A stretch of 64,000 bases of DNA from Candidatus Pantoea deserta (GTDB lineage Bacteria; Pseudomonadota; Gammaproteobacteria; Enterobacterales; Enterobacteriaceae), in the NCBI RefSeq assembly GCF_003813865.1, contig NZ_RMVG01000004.1, positions 124,001-188,000 on the forward strand, given 5' to 3'. Positions within the stretch are counted from its first letter, which is position 1, and every line of letters begins with the position of its first letter. Shown here piece by piece: positions 49,338 to 58,351 of the stretch. Under the pieces are notes generated by a model that was not told where the DNA came from, searched no databases, and saw only the letters and a list, made by a program, of their open reading frames with translations. Position numbers and translations under genes: made by a program.

Positions 49338-49364
49338 AAGGGGCGGCAGAGCGCCGCACCCGAT

Positions 49365-50129
49365 TCAGATAATGCGCGGGCTGCCTTTAAAGTCGCGCAG
49401 AAAGCTGCCCCAGCGCCGTTCGTAGAATGGCGTGATATGGGCGGTAAAGAAGTGGCTGATGCCCTTCTCATCCGCCACCACTTCGCAGACGTCCACTGGC
49501 GCGTCATCCGCCAGCGTATCCATCGCCACGCTACCGGCGGCCTGAATAATCGCTTCGATATCGCTTTCCGCCTCAATGCCGATCAGCAGGTTCGGCTGCT
49601 GATCCGCGCTTTCACGGATGCTGGCGATAAAGGCGCGGCGCACCTGCTTATATTTGCTGAACAGCTGCGTCAGCGAGTCGATCATCTGCGCAGGCGGCGC
49701 GGCCACCTCTGACAGCAGCAGCGCATGGCCGCCTTCCAGCACGGTTTGCTGGCTCAGCGCATTGCCCTCTTCGCCTAGCAAATGGGCGATCTCCGCCGGG
49801 GAGAACTCTTTGCCGGCAGGCAGTTTAGGATTAAGAAACAGCGTTTCGCCGCGCGTCATCTCAAACAGCGTGCGGACCGGCAGCCGCAGATAAGCCTGCT
49901 CGCCCGCGATCGCCTCGCTCATCGCCTCCTGCGAGGTAAAAAACGGAATGACGCTGCGGCCATCTTCTTTTTCCCAGTGCTGCAAATCGACCGGCGTGTC
50001 TGCGGCGAATTGCGTTTCCGTGCTCTCGCCCGGCACCCAGACGTCGGCGGCCAACAGCAGCTGAAAAAATTCAGGTCGGTGCGCCGGTTCGGTGGCCGCC
50101 AGCTTCAGCACCTCTTCAAGACGGTTCAT
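49365..50129 (-). CDS. sseB: SseB, enhanced serine sensitivity protein
   Basis: 254-residue cytoplasmic protein of the SseB family, named from E. coli, where overexpression enhances serine sensitivity; biochemical role unknown. The N-terminal SseB domain (NRLEEVLKLAATEPAHRPEFF) and C-terminal domain with YERRWGSFLRDFKG are both present. Same strand as pepB, 47 bases after it, in the E. coli pepB-sseB order. Confidence 0.93.
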   Translation of the reverse strand: MNRLEEVLKLAATEPAHRPEFFQLLLAADVWVPGESTETQFAADTPVDLQHWEKEDGRSVIPFFTSQEAMSEAIAGEQAYLRLPVRTLFEMTRGETLFLNPKLPAGKEFSPAEIAHLLGEEGNALSQQTVLEGGHALLLSEVAAPPAQMIDSLTQLFSKYKQVRRAFIASIRESADQQPNLLIGIEAESDIEAIIQAAGSVAMDTLADDAPVDVCEVVADEKGISHFFTAHITPFYERRWGSFLRDFKGSPRII

Positions 50130-50176
50130 AGTTTGCCTTTCTCAGTCAGCGACGGCCCGCGCCGTCGCCCGGTCCT

Positions 50177-51463
50177 TTATTTAAGCAGCAGATTCGCCAG
50201 GGTACGCACGCCGATGCCGGTTGCGCCAGCCGCCCACTGATCCACCGCGCTTTTGCGGTAGGTCGCCGAACAGTCAATATGCAGCCAGCCCTCCTGATAG
50301 CGCGTAACGAAGTGCGACAGAAACGCCGCCGCGCTGCTTGCGCCCGCTGCGTGCGCCGCGCTGGCGATATTATTGAGATCGGCAAAGTTAGACGGCAGAT
50401 GGCTGCGATGGAACTCCGCCAGCGGCAAACGCCAGAACGGCTCGTTTTCGCTGGTGGCGCTGCCCATCAGCGACTGCGCCAGCACGTCGTCGAAGGTAAA
50501 GAGCGCGTGATAGTCATTGCCCAGCGCGGTTTTTGCCGCGCCGGTCAGCGTAGCCGCATCAATCAGCAGGGTCGGCTGCTGCTCGCTGGCGTCAATCAGA
50601 CCATCGGCCAGCACCAGACGCCCTTCCGCATCGGTATTCATAACCTCGACGGATTTGCCGTTGCGGTAGCGAATGATGTCGCCCAGGCGGAACGCGTTTC
50701 CGCTGACCATGTTGTCCGCGCAGCAGAGAAACAGCTTAACGCGCTGCTTCAGACCGCGTGAAATCGCCAGCGCCAGCGCGCCGGTGACGGTGGCCGCGCC
50801 GCCCATGTCGGACTTCATGGAGTCCATAAAAGCGCTCTGCTTCAGGCTGTAGCCGCCGGTATCAAAGGTAATGCCTTTGCCGACCAGACAGGCATACACC
50901 GGTGCGCTGTCGTCTCCGGTCGGATTGTAATCCAGCGCCAGCAGCACCGGTGGACGGCTGGAGCCGCGCCCGACGGTGTGAAGGCCGAGATAGCCCTGCT
51001 CGCGCAGATCGTCGCCGCGCGTAACGCGATAGCTAACCGCCTCGCCGCCGACTTCAGTAATAAGATCGATAGCGCTGTGCGCTAAATCCTCAGGACCCAG
51101 CTCTTCCGCTGGCAGGTTAATGGTGTCGCGCACCCAGTCAATGATGCGCAGGCGACGGGAAAATTCCGCCTGATCCTGCTCATTCAGCGTGGGCCAGGCC
51201 ACGTTGCGCTGCCCTTTCGCACTGCGGTAGCCCTGCCAGAAGGCCCAGCACGGCTCAAGATCCCAGCCTTCGCCGATCAGCGCGACCTGACGAATCCCCT
51301 GAGCGTCGATCTTGCGCGCCGCGCGCTGGATGGTGTTAAGCACATCCGCGCCGTTCAGGTGAATTGTCATACCGCTGTCGTTGCTGGTCAGAATCGCTTT
51401 TTCGCCCCAGCGCGCATCCGCGGGCTGGTGGCTCAGCGTAATAGTCATGGGTTGTGTTGTCAT
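50177..51463 (-). CDS. pepB: Peptidase B, M17 aminopeptidase
   Basis: Manganese-dependent leucyl-type aminopeptidase, 428 residues (E. coli 427). Metal ligands are in [13 protein letters not shown] and the [14 protein letters not shown] signature of family M17. In E. coli pepB is the last gene after fdx-iscX in the isc cluster; here it directly follows iscS with 155 bases between, the whole middle of the cluster being absent. Confidence 0.95.
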   Translation of the reverse strand: MTTQPMTITLSHQPADARWGEKAILTSNDSGMTIHLNGADVLNTIQRAARKIDAQGIRQVALIGEGWDLEPCWAFWQGYRSAKGQRNVAWPTLNEQDQAEFSRRLRIIDWVRDTINLPAEELGPEDLAHSAIDLITEVGGEAVSYRVTRGDDLREQGYLGLHTVGRGSSRPPVLLALDYNPTGDDSAPVYACLVGKGITFDTGGYSLKQSAFMDSMKSDMGGAATVTGALALAISRGLKQRVKLFLCCADNMVSGNAFRLGDIIRYRNGKSVEVMNTDAEGRLVLADGLIDASEQQPTLLIDAATLTGAAKTALGNDYHALFTFDDVLAQSLMGSATSENEPFWRLPLAEFHRSHLPSNFADLNNIASAAHAAGASSAAAFLSHFVTRYQEGWLHIDCSATYRKSAVDQWAAGATGIGVRTLANLLLK

Positions 51464-51618
51464 CGCGAAACTCCGTATGCGTTATAAGTATCATCCAGCC
51501 AGAAGCGCAGGCTTTAGCGGTTAATCGTCAGACCTGATAACAGATATTGTCGGGTGACGCCAGCAGATCCGGCCGGAGGCGCGCCGTTCCCGGTTTATAG
51601 TCGGTCACGGCGCAGGCA
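51464..51618. other. Scar where iscU-iscA-hscB-hscA-fdx-iscX would normally lie
   Basis: Short non-coding gap between iscS and pepB. No recognisable remnant of IscU, IscA, HscB, HscA, ferredoxin or IscX was found in any frame. No IS end or direct repeat marking the deletion was noticed. Confidence 0.6.
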
Positions 51619-52785
51619 TTAACGTGAGGCGGGCGTCGGCGCGCGCAGGCGGGTTACCACCTTTTTCACCAGCGCAATGGCGTAGTCGATCTCTTCCTGA
51701 GTGGTGAAACGGCCAAGCGAGAAACGCAGCGAGCTGTGCGCCAGCGCCTCATCCAGTCCCATAGCGCGCAGCACATAGGAAGGCTCCATGCTGGCGGAGG
51801 TACAGGCCGAGCCAGAAGAGAGCGCCAGATCTTTCAACGCCATGATCAGAGACTCGCCATCCACGCCAGCGAAACTGACGTTAAGGATGTTGGGCGCGCT
51901 CTGCGCCAGATCGCCGTTGAGCTGGACGCCCTCCAGAACGCTCACGCCCTGCCACAGGCGGTTGCGCAGCGTCGAGAGGCGCGCCATCTCGCTTTCACGC
52001 GCCTCGCGGGCCAGCTGGAAAGCCTCGCCCATGCCGACAATCTGATGCACCGGCAGCGTGCCGGAACGCATGCCGCGCTCATGGCCGCCGCCGTGCATCT
52101 GCGCGTCGATCTTAACGCCGGGTTTACGCCGCACGTAGAGCGCGCCAATGCCTTTCGGCCCGTAGAGTTTGTGGGCGGAAAAAGACATCAGATCCACCTT
52201 CAGCTCGCCGAGATCGATCGGCAGCTTGCCCACGCTCTGCGTCGCATCGACGTGGAAAAGAATGTTGCGTGCGCGGCACAGCTCGCCGATGGCGGCAATA
52301 TCCTGAATCACGCCCGTTTCGTTATTCACCTGCATCAGCGACACCAGAATGGTGTCGTCGCGCAGCGCGTCGCGCACCGCATCCACAGTGATAATGCCGT
52401 TAGCGGGCGGCGTCAGATACGTCAGCGTAAAGCCCTCGCTCTCAAGCTGCCTGCAGCTGTCGAGCACCGCTTTATGTTCGGTCTGACTGGTAATGATGTG
52501 TTTGCCGCGCGCGCGCTGGGCATGGGCGGCCCCTTTGAGGGCGAGGTTGTCGGATTCGGTGGCGCCAGAGGTGAAGATGATTTCACGCGGGTCGGCATTG
52601 ACCAGCTCCGCCACCTGATTACGCGCAACGTCGACCGCTTCTTCAGCCTGCCAGCCGAAGCGGTGCGAGCGGGAAGCCGGATTACCGAAGGTGCCGTCCA
52701 GCGTCAGGAACTGCATCATCTTGCTGGCCACGCGCGGATCGGCCGGGGTCGTCGCGGCATAATCCAGGTAAATCGGTAATTTCAT
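51619..52785 (-). CDS. iscS: Cysteine desulfurase IscS with shortened C-terminus
   Basis: PLP enzyme that removes sulfur from cysteine for Fe-S clusters, tRNA thiolation and other uses. 388 residues from the ATG at 52785 (E. coli 404). The PLP lysine is in SFSAHKLYG and the persulfide cysteine in SSGSACTSA, both at the E. coli positions (206 and 328). After RLR the protein ends APTPASR, whereas E. coli continues with about 23 residues (LSPLWEMYKQGVDLN and on); that tail contacts IscU. The loss fits the absence of iscU here, and the enzyme may now serve mainly tRNA modification. Confidence 0.96.
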   Translation of the reverse strand: MKLPIYLDYAATTPADPRVASKMMQFLTLDGTFGNPASRSHRFGWQAEEAVDVARNQVAELVNADPREIIFTSGATESDNLALKGAAHAQRARGKHIITSQTEHKAVLDSCRQLESEGFTLTYLTPPANGIITVDAVRDALRDDTILVSLMQVNNETGVIQDIAAIGELCRARNILFHVDATQSVGKLPIDLGELKVDLMSFSAHKLYGPKGIGALYVRRKPGVKIDAQMHGGGHERGMRSGTLPVHQIVGMGEAFQLAREARESEMARLSTLRNRLWQGVSVLEGVQLNGDLAQSAPNILNVSFAGVDGESLIMALKDLALSSGSACTSASMEPSYVLRAMGLDEALAHSSLRFSLGRFTTQEEIDYAIALVKKVVTRLRAPTPASR

Positions 52786-52873
52786 TGCGCTAAAGCTCCG
52801 TATCAAAAATCATACGTCTTTATAGCAGATTCGGCCCTGACCGCGTTAGCAGTAAGGGCCGCAGGAAAGGGGA

Positions 52874-53371
52874 TTACGAGGCGCGCAGATTGACGTTGAT
52901 TTCCTGAACGCGCTTGTTCTGGAAACGGCGATTGTCCTGGGCATTCTGACGATCGGCAACGTCGAGAATTTCCTGGTTATTCACCAGCTCGGCCAGCGTA
53001 ATATTGTTCAGGAACTCGCTGATGCGCACGCTGAGATCGCGCCACAGCACGTGCGTCAGACAACGCTCGCCGCCCTGGCAGCCCTCTTTGCCCTGGCATT
53101 TCGTCGCGTCAACCGACTCATCGACCGCGGTAATGACCTCGCCCACGGCAATAGCGCTTGATTCTTTACCCAGCAGATAGCCGCCGCCTGGACCACGCAC
53201 GCTGGCCACCAGGCCATGCTTGCGCAAACGCGAGAATAACTGTTCCAGATAGGAGAGCGAAATGCCCTGACGCTCGGAAATATCAGCCAGCGGAACCGGC
53301 CCTTCATGGGAATGCAGGGCAACGTCCAGCATAGCGGTAACGGCGTAACGTCCTTTGGATGTCAGTCTCAT
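52874..53371 (-). CDS. iscR: IscR, Fe-S cluster transcription regulator
   Basis: Rrf2-family winged-helix regulator that senses Fe-S status with a 2Fe-2S cluster. 165 residues. Cluster ligands Cys92, Cys98, Cys104 and His107 are all present ([16 protein letters not shown]), so it can still sense clusters even though the isc assembly genes are missing. The DNA-recognition region [16 protein letters not shown] is conserved. Tandem IscR-like boxes lie upstream. iscS follows after 88 bases. Confidence 0.97.
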   Translation of the reverse strand: MRLTSKGRYAVTAMLDVALHSHEGPVPLADISERQGISLSYLEQLFSRLRKHGLVASVRGPGGGYLLGKESSAIAVGEVITAVDESVDATKCQGKEGCQGGERCLTHVLWRDLSVRISEFLNNITLAELVNNQEILDVADRQNAQDNRRFQNKRVQEINVNLRAS

Positions 53372-53433
53372 AGCGTACTACCTCAATAGCGTCCGGTTAT
53401 CGGAGGATTAGCAGAAGATAGCCGGAGTCTGCC

Positions 53434-53458
53434 ATTCCTGAGTATTTTGGTCAACTAT
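53434..53458 (-). promoter_or_regulatory. IscR type-1-like binding site, proximal
   Basis: On the minus strand ATAGTTGACCAAAATACTC, then AGGAAT, matches 22 of 25 positions of the type-1 consensus (ATASYYGACTRWWWYAGTC then RRSTAT). It lies 63 bases upstream of iscR, consistent with autorepression by cluster-bound IscR. Confidence 0.8.
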
Positions 53459-53483
53459 TTAACCGAGTAATTTACTCAACTAC
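53459..53483 (-). promoter_or_regulatory. IscR type-1-like binding site, distal
   Basis: A second copy directly adjacent, centred on GTTGAGTAAATTACTCGG (minus strand), overlapping the trmJ stop. A weaker match than the proximal site; the tandem arrangement resembles the E. coli iscR promoter. Confidence 0.65.
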
Positions 53484-54217
53484 TCTTTTTCGCCTTTGCG
53501 CTTTTCAAACGACGCCAGCATGCCGCGCAGAATATTCAGCTCGTCGCGTTCCGGACGGGCGCGAGTGTAGAGACGACGCAGCTTGCTCATCACCTGGCCC
53601 GGATTGCCTTCGCGAATAAAGCCGCTGGTCAGCATCATCTGTTCCATGTGCTGATAGAAGCGCTCAAGATCGTCCACCAGCGGATAAGGTGATTCGGCAT
53701 ATTCCGGCGCAGGCTGCGCCTTCTCCTGCGCGGCCAGCCATGCCATGCGCACTTCATAGGCGATAATCTGCACCGCCATCGCCAGATTAAGCGAGCTGTA
53801 CTCCGGGTTGGCCTGAATGGCGACGTGGTAGTGGCATTTTTGCAGCTCTTCGTTGGTCAGACCGACGCGCTCGCGGCCAAATACCAGCGCAACCGGCGCC
53901 TGCTGGCCCTCTTCCACGCTTTTTACGCCGCATTCGCGAGCGTCGAGCATAGGCCAGGGCAGCGAGCGCGAACGGGCGCTGGTGCCGACCACCAGGCTAC
54001 AGCCGGCGATCGCGTCGTCGAGCGTATCGACGATTTTTGCGTCGCCGATAACGTCGCTGGCGCCCGCAGCCAGCGAGATAGCCTGCGAGTCAGGCTTGAC
54101 CAGCGGGTTAACCAGGTAAAGGTTGCTCAGACCCATCGTTTTCATCGCGCGGGCGACGGAACCCATGTTGCCGGTGTGAGACGTTTCAACCAGCACAATT
54201 CGAATATTTTGCAGCAT
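53480..54217 (-). CDS. trmJ: TrmJ, tRNA Cm32/Um32 methyltransferase
   Basis: SPOUT-family 2'-O-methylase acting at position 32 of several tRNAs. 245 residues (E. coli 246). Knot-region motifs [16 protein letters not shown] at the N-terminus, [14 protein letters not shown] and [16 protein letters not shown] are present. Conserved next to iscR and divergent from suhB. Confidence 0.95.
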   Translation of the reverse strand: MLQNIRIVLVETSHTGNMGSVARAMKTMGLSNLYLVNPLVKPDSQAISLAAGASDVIGDAKIVDTLDDAIAGCSLVVGTSARSRSLPWPMLDARECGVKSVEEGQQAPVALVFGRERVGLTNEELQKCHYHVAIQANPEYSSLNLAMAVQIIAYEVRMAWLAAQEKAQPAPEYAESPYPLVDDLERFYQHMEQMMLTSGFIREGNPGQVMSKLRRLYTRARPERDELNILRGMLASFEKRKGEKE

Positions 54218-54264
54218 AGATTGGCATCAGTCAGGAAATGATGGTCAGCATGCTAACATAAGTC

Positions 54265-54320
54265 GAGACATTTAAAGAACGCGCTGCTATACTCCGCGCC
54301 GTTTTTCCCGTTCTTTAACA
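54265..54320 (+). promoter_or_regulatory. suhB: suhB promoter and boxA leader element
   Basis: A -10 TATACT (54288-54293) lies 17 bases after GAGACA (54265-54270). Downstream is CGTTCTTTAACA (54309-54320), matching the boxA that recruits NusB/NusE. In E. coli a boxA in the suhB leader links suhB expression to Nus-factor levels; its conservation suggests the same control here. Confidence 0.75.
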
Positions 54321-54337
54321 TCCAGTGAGAGATACCG

Positions 54338-55141
54338 ATGCATCCGATGCTCAACATCGCCGTGCGCGCTGCGCGCAAGGCCGGAAACCTGATTGCCAAG
54401 AATTATGAAACCCCGGACGCGGTCGAAGCCAGCCAGAAAGGCAGCAACGACTTTGTAACCAATGTTGACCGTGATGCAGAACGACTGATTATCGAAGTGA
54501 TTCGCAAATCCTACCCGCAGCACACCATCATTACTGAAGAGAGTGGTGAACTGGCTGGCGACGATCAGGATGTTCAATGGGTTATCGATCCGCTGGATGG
54601 CACCACCAACTTTATCAAACGTCTGCCTCATTTCTCTGTTTCTATCGCCGTGCGCATCAAAGGCCGCACCGAAGTGGCGGTGGTTTACGATCCAATGCGC
54701 AACGAACTCTTTACCGCCGTTCGCGGTCAGGGCGCGCAGCTTAACGGTTATCGTCTGCGCGGCAGCACTGCGCGCGATCTCGACGGCACCATTCTGGCGA
54801 CCGGCTTCCCGTTCAAAACCAAACAGCATGCGCCTGCCTTTATCAACGTAGTGGCAAAACTGTTTACCCAGTGCGCCGACTTCCGCCGCACCGGCTCCGC
54901 CGCGCTGGATCTGGCCTATGTCGCCGCCGGTCGCGTGGACGGCTATTTTGAAATTGGTCTGAAGCCGTGGGATTTCGCCGCGGGCGAACTGCTGGTGCGC
55001 GAAGCAGGCGGTCTGGTAACCGACTTTACCGGCGGTCATGGCTATATGCACTCCGGCAACATCGTGGCGGGCAACCCGCGCGTGGTGAAAGCGCTGCTTT
55101 CATCTATGCGTGACGAGCTGAGCGAAGCGCTGAAGCGCTAA
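54338..55141 (+). CDS. suhB: SuhB, inositol-1-monophosphatase and Nus-factor partner
   Basis: 267 residues, as in E. coli. Mg2+-dependent phosphatase with DPLDGTTNF and the C-terminal WDFAAGELLVREAGG motif. In E. coli it also joins the rRNA antitermination complex, apparently its important role. Divergent from trmJ; its leader carries boxA. A terminator follows directly. Confidence 0.96.
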   Translation: MHPMLNIAVRAARKAGNLIAKNYETPDAVEASQKGSNDFVTNVDRDAERLIIEVIRKSYPQHTIITEESGELAGDDQDVQWVIDPLDGTTNFIKRLPHFSVSIAVRIKGRTEVAVVYDPMRNELFTAVRGQGAQLNGYRLRGSTARDLDGTILATGFPFKTKQHAPAFINVVAKLFTQCADFRRTGSAALDLAYVAAGRVDGYFEIGLKPWDFAAGELLVREAGGLVTDFTGGHGYMHSGNIVAGNPRVVKALLSSMRDELSEALKR

Positions 55142-55145
55142 GCGT

Positions 55146-55174
55146 AAAAGAGGCCGGCGTCGCCGCCCTCTTTT
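55146..55174 (+). terminator. Terminator of suhB
   Basis: AAAAGAGG and CCTCTTTT flank an inner CGGCG / GCCG stem just after the suhB stop. Confidence 0.7.
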
Positions 55175-55330
55175 GAATGCGTGGCGACGTGCTGATAAGC
55201 GATAATCCCGCCGGCAGGCAGCCACAGTCCCGACGGATTGCCTGGCCCGCGCGCTGCATTAGCCTCTGACCGGTTCCGGCCTGGGATGCGCTTCTCTCTC
55301 CTCTGTGCTGAACCTGGCGCGCAGACAAAA

Positions 55331-55358
55331 ATAAAGGCGGCTTTTCAGCCGCCTTTTT
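55331..55358. terminator. Bidirectional terminator upstream of 55378
   Basis: AAGGCGGC-TTTTCA-GCCGCCTT with T5 on the plus strand and TTTATTTTTG on the minus strand. It can end the membrane-protein gene that finishes at 55378. Confidence 0.85.
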
Positions 55359-55377
55359 ACTTATTGCTTTATCGATC

Positions 55378-56391
55378 TTAACGACGTTCGTGGCTCAGAA
55401 CCTGACGCGGTTGAGTACGACGACCAACGCGTCCCATCACCGCTGCCAGCACAGCTTCAATCAGCAGCATAAAGAAGGCGTACCAGCTCGCTTTAGCAGT
55501 GGCGGCCGCAGCCTGATCGGCCGCTTCGCGCGCTTTCTGCTCTGCCTGCTGTTTCAGCTGCTGGTACTGCTGTACCGCCTGCTGATAGCTCTGCTCCGTC
55601 TGGCTAACGATCTGCTCGACTTCCTGATCGCTCTTACCGGTGCGCGCTTTAATGATATTTTTCAGCGCGTCACGGTCAGCCGCCTGCAAAGTGTCGGAAT
55701 GGCGATTCAGCACGCCGCGAACCCAGTTGGTAATATCATTGTCGGCATTCTGGGGATTCTGCGCGGTATTTTTCGCCTGGTTCTCGGCATTATTCGCTTC
55801 GCTATTTACGTCCTGCTGTAAATTTTCCGGCTGCAATTCCGGCTTGCCCGTCTGTCGCAGCGTGGTTTGCAATTCATTTTGCAAATCATCAAGGTTGATA
55901 TTATTTTCCTGGAGTTTCTGTTTGGCATAATCCGTGACTGTCGGCGCCGCCGCAGAAATACCGCTGCCTACCGCCTGAAAACCTGCGCCAATAATATTGA
56001 ATGCGCCGCCGATCAGGCTGCTGGCCAGAGAGACGGCCAGCCAGATAGTAAATAAGGTGCTCAGACCAAACATCAGCAAACCGTGCAGTGCGCCTTCACG
56101 CTGCGCCAGACGGCCAGCCAGATAGCTACCCACGGCCATAGCGATTAACATGCTCAGCCCAGTCCAGACTAAAGCGCCCGTGCCAAGATGCTGTAGAGGG
56201 TTTTGTTCCTGCTGCGGATCGATGCTGGTCGCGCCAATCGCCGTTCCGAGCAGTGTGAGTAGAATATGCACAATCAGCGCGCCAATTACGCCAGCGAATA
56301 CGGCACTCCAGGAAATACGTTTCAATGGTAATCCCGCGTGCGTTTCGGTAATGGTTTCTGTTGTGCCATTATTAATCCGGGTTTCATGCAT
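55378..56391 (-). CDS. Integral membrane protein of unknown function with Gln-rich coiled coil
   Basis: 337 residues from the ATG at 56391 (AGGAG upstream). Three or four TM helices lie at about residues 27-145 (including AVFAGVIGALIVHILLTLLG), then a long polar, Gln/Asn/Ala-rich region of about 150-300 (NAENQAKNTAQNPQNADND; repeated QQ and EQ pairs, coiled-coil potential), and a last TM helix before a basic Arg-rich tail. Some bacterial stress or YrzE-like membrane proteins have a similar four-helix start, but no family is assigned with confidence. Isolated on its strand between suhB and the NicO gene. Confidence 0.7.
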   Translation of the reverse strand: MHETRINNGTTETITETHAGLPLKRISWSAVFAGVIGALIVHILLTLLGTAIGATSIDPQQEQNPLQHLGTGALVWTGLSMLIAMAVGSYLAGRLAQREGALHGLLMFGLSTLFTIWLAVSLASSLIGGAFNIIGAGFQAVGSGISAAAPTVTDYAKQKLQENNINLDDLQNELQTTLRQTGKPELQPENLQQDVNSEANNAENQAKNTAQNPQNADNDITNWVRGVLNRHSDTLQAADRDALKNIIKARTGKSDQEVEQIVSQTEQSYQQAVQQYQQLKQQAEQKAREAADQAAAATAKASWYAFFMLLIEAVLAAVMGRVGRRTQPRQVLSHERR

Positions 56392-56600
56392 GGTGGTTCT
56401 CCTCGCAACAGACAACGTTAAATAATCAATATAATTAAAAAGAGACATTCAGTTGTTGTTATTTAGCGTAGACGAGAAAATAGGTTTCACCACAGAGATC
56501 ATTCATATATTTGGCTTAACGAAGCGTAAAAAAGAGAGATAAACAAAGCCGAAAATAGCAAGGCCAGAAGATAATTTTTTATTTCTGGCCGAATAAAGTT

Positions 56601-57578
56601 TTACCTGAATGGGCGTATGCCGCCGCCAGCGTCAGAGATACCGCTCTGCCATAACAGTATGCCCGTCGCGACCAGCGCCAGACTGCCGAGCAGCGCCAGC
56701 AAAGGCATTACCAGCGACGGGGCCGCGCGGCTGTCGCGTCCGAGACGCTGCGCCAGCGCCCGAAAGCGCTGCACCAGCAAACCGATAGCGGAAATGGTTA
56801 ACGCCGTGCCGAGGGCCATCACCGCCGCTGATAAAACGCCCCACAGATACACGCCGATAACGCGAGAAAACAGCAGCATCATTATCGCGCCGGAACAGGG
56901 ACGCAGTCCCATTGACGCCACCAGCAGTAGCTGGGTTTTAACGCTTACCGCGTCGGCGACCTGTTGCGCGTCGGGCAGGTGCGCATGTCCGCAGCCGCAG
57001 CGCGCATGGTGCTGATGACACGCGCGTACAGCATGAATGCGCATGGCCGGAGGCGGCCGCAGGCGCTGCCAGAGCGCTTTCAGCGACCGGCCGCTAAGCC
57101 ACACGCCCAGCGCCGTCACCAGCAGATAGCTCGCCTTCTCCAGCCAGTCGCTGCTGAGATGCAACTGACGCGCAGAGGTTTGCAGCAGCACCAGCATCAG
57201 CGTAACCAGCCCAATCGCCACCCCGCCCTGCAACAGCGAAGCCAGCAGCGTCAGACGGAGGCTGGTTTTAAGGCGCGTCGGATGCGTGGCGAGAAAGGTC
57301 GCGATCACCACCTTGCCGTGGCCCGGACCCAGCGCATGCAGCACGCCATACGCCAGACTAAACAGCACCAGCATGCCGCCCGCCTGATCCGGCTCGGCTT
57401 TTACCTGCTGCAACAGCTGCGTCATCTGCTGATGCAGCGCTTTTTGCCAGAGCGCGCTTTGCAGTAACATTTGCGGCCAGTGCAGCCACAGCGCGCATGC
57501 CGCCCCCGTCAGCGCGGCAGCCAGCAGCCACAAAGACAGGACGCGACGGTTTCGGGTGGTAGAGAGCATCAGTGACAT
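56601..57578 (-). CDS. NicO/RcnA-type nickel-cobalt exporter
   Basis: 325-residue inner-membrane protein of the NiCoT/NicO family. Helix-rich with the metal-binding signature HALGPGHGKVVIATF near residue 80 and GLRPCSGAIMMLLFSR at about 225. A His/Cys-rich cytoplasmic loop (CHQHHARCGCGHAH) lies between, typical of metal efflux proteins. Its start overlaps the end of the DUF1007 gene by 10 bases, so they are translated together. The metal specificity, Ni, Co or other, is not known. Confidence 0.85.
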   Translation of the reverse strand: MSLMLSTTRNRRVLSLWLLAAALTGAACALWLHWPQMLLQSALWQKALHQQMTQLLQQVKAEPDQAGGMLVLFSLAYGVLHALGPGHGKVVIATFLATHPTRLKTSLRLTLLASLLQGGVAIGLVTLMLVLLQTSARQLHLSSDWLEKASYLLVTALGVWLSGRSLKALWQRLRPPPAMRIHAVRACHQHHARCGCGHAHLPDAQQVADAVSVKTQLLLVASMGLRPCSGAIMMLLFSRVIGVYLWGVLSAAVMALGTALTISAIGLLVQRFRALAQRLGRDSRAAPSLVMPLLALLGSLALVATGILLWQSGISDAGGGIRPFR

Positions 57579-58195
57579 GTCAGCGTAACCTTTTGCGCGA
57601 ACTGGCGTCCTAAATCCATCTGCTCCGGCGGCGCATCGGCTTTATCCAGCGACAGAGCATACTGTTTCAGCCCGCTGTCGGGCTCAGGCGTTTGCAGCGC
57701 AAACGCACAGCGCGCCTGTAGCGAAGGCGGTAAGCTGAGCGCGCGCGCATCGCTATAGGTCATGTCCACGAAATAGGTCGGATCGAACGTCAGCATCTCA
57801 AAACGCTGGCCGGCTAGCTGCGGCGGATCGGCCAGCGGCAGGATAAATTCCAGCACGGCTTTGTTGCCGCTGCGCGCCAGGCTATAGGCTTTTGGCAGGT
57901 TAAGAAATTTTACACGCTGCCCGTTGTGCCAGACTTCGGTGAAGTAATGCTGGCCCAGAACGTTCGCCATCACCTCCGCCGCCAGTTTTTTCCACACCTC
58001 GCTGCCAGGCTTCGCATCGCCCGCATCGTAGAGCAGATCGGCGGAAGTTATTTCGTCCATCGTCCAGTTCATCTTTAGCCCGGTAAAGGTATCACCCTCG
58101 GCGAGCAGTTCGGTTTTCATCTCGATAAAGCTATGAGGATGCGCGCAGGCCGCCGCGCTCACCAGCATAAGTAGAGTTATAAACGCACTTTTCAT
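57569..58195 (-). CDS. DUF1007 periplasmic partner of the NicO exporter
   Basis: 208 residues with a cleavable signal peptide (about 1-19, ending ACAHP). DUF1007 proteins are encoded beside NicO/RcnA-like transporters and are thought to bind metal or help export. The HPHSFIEMKTELL segment just after the signal has two histidines that could bind metal. First gene of the pair; the promoter should be in the 156-base region shared with csiE. Confidence 0.85.
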   Translation of the reverse strand: MKSAFITLLMLVSAAACAHPHSFIEMKTELLAEGDTFTGLKMNWTMDEITSADLLYDAGDAKPGSEVWKKLAAEVMANVLGQHYFTEVWHNGQRVKFLNLPKAYSLARSGNKAVLEFILPLADPPQLAGQRFEMLTFDPTYFVDMTYSDARALSLPPSLQARCAFALQTPEPDSGLKQYALSLDKADAPPEQMDLGRQFAQKVTLTCH

Positions 58196-58351
58196 AATGT
58201 TATAAAGTTACATTCCACATTGGCAGCGTTTACAGATACCAAAAAATTGTGACCCGTGCTGAAGCATTGCATTAAAAACCGGACCAGGGACGCGACTTTT
58301 TTTACTTTTGGCTATTCTTAGCGCAATACCGGACCGCTGGAATCCAGACTG

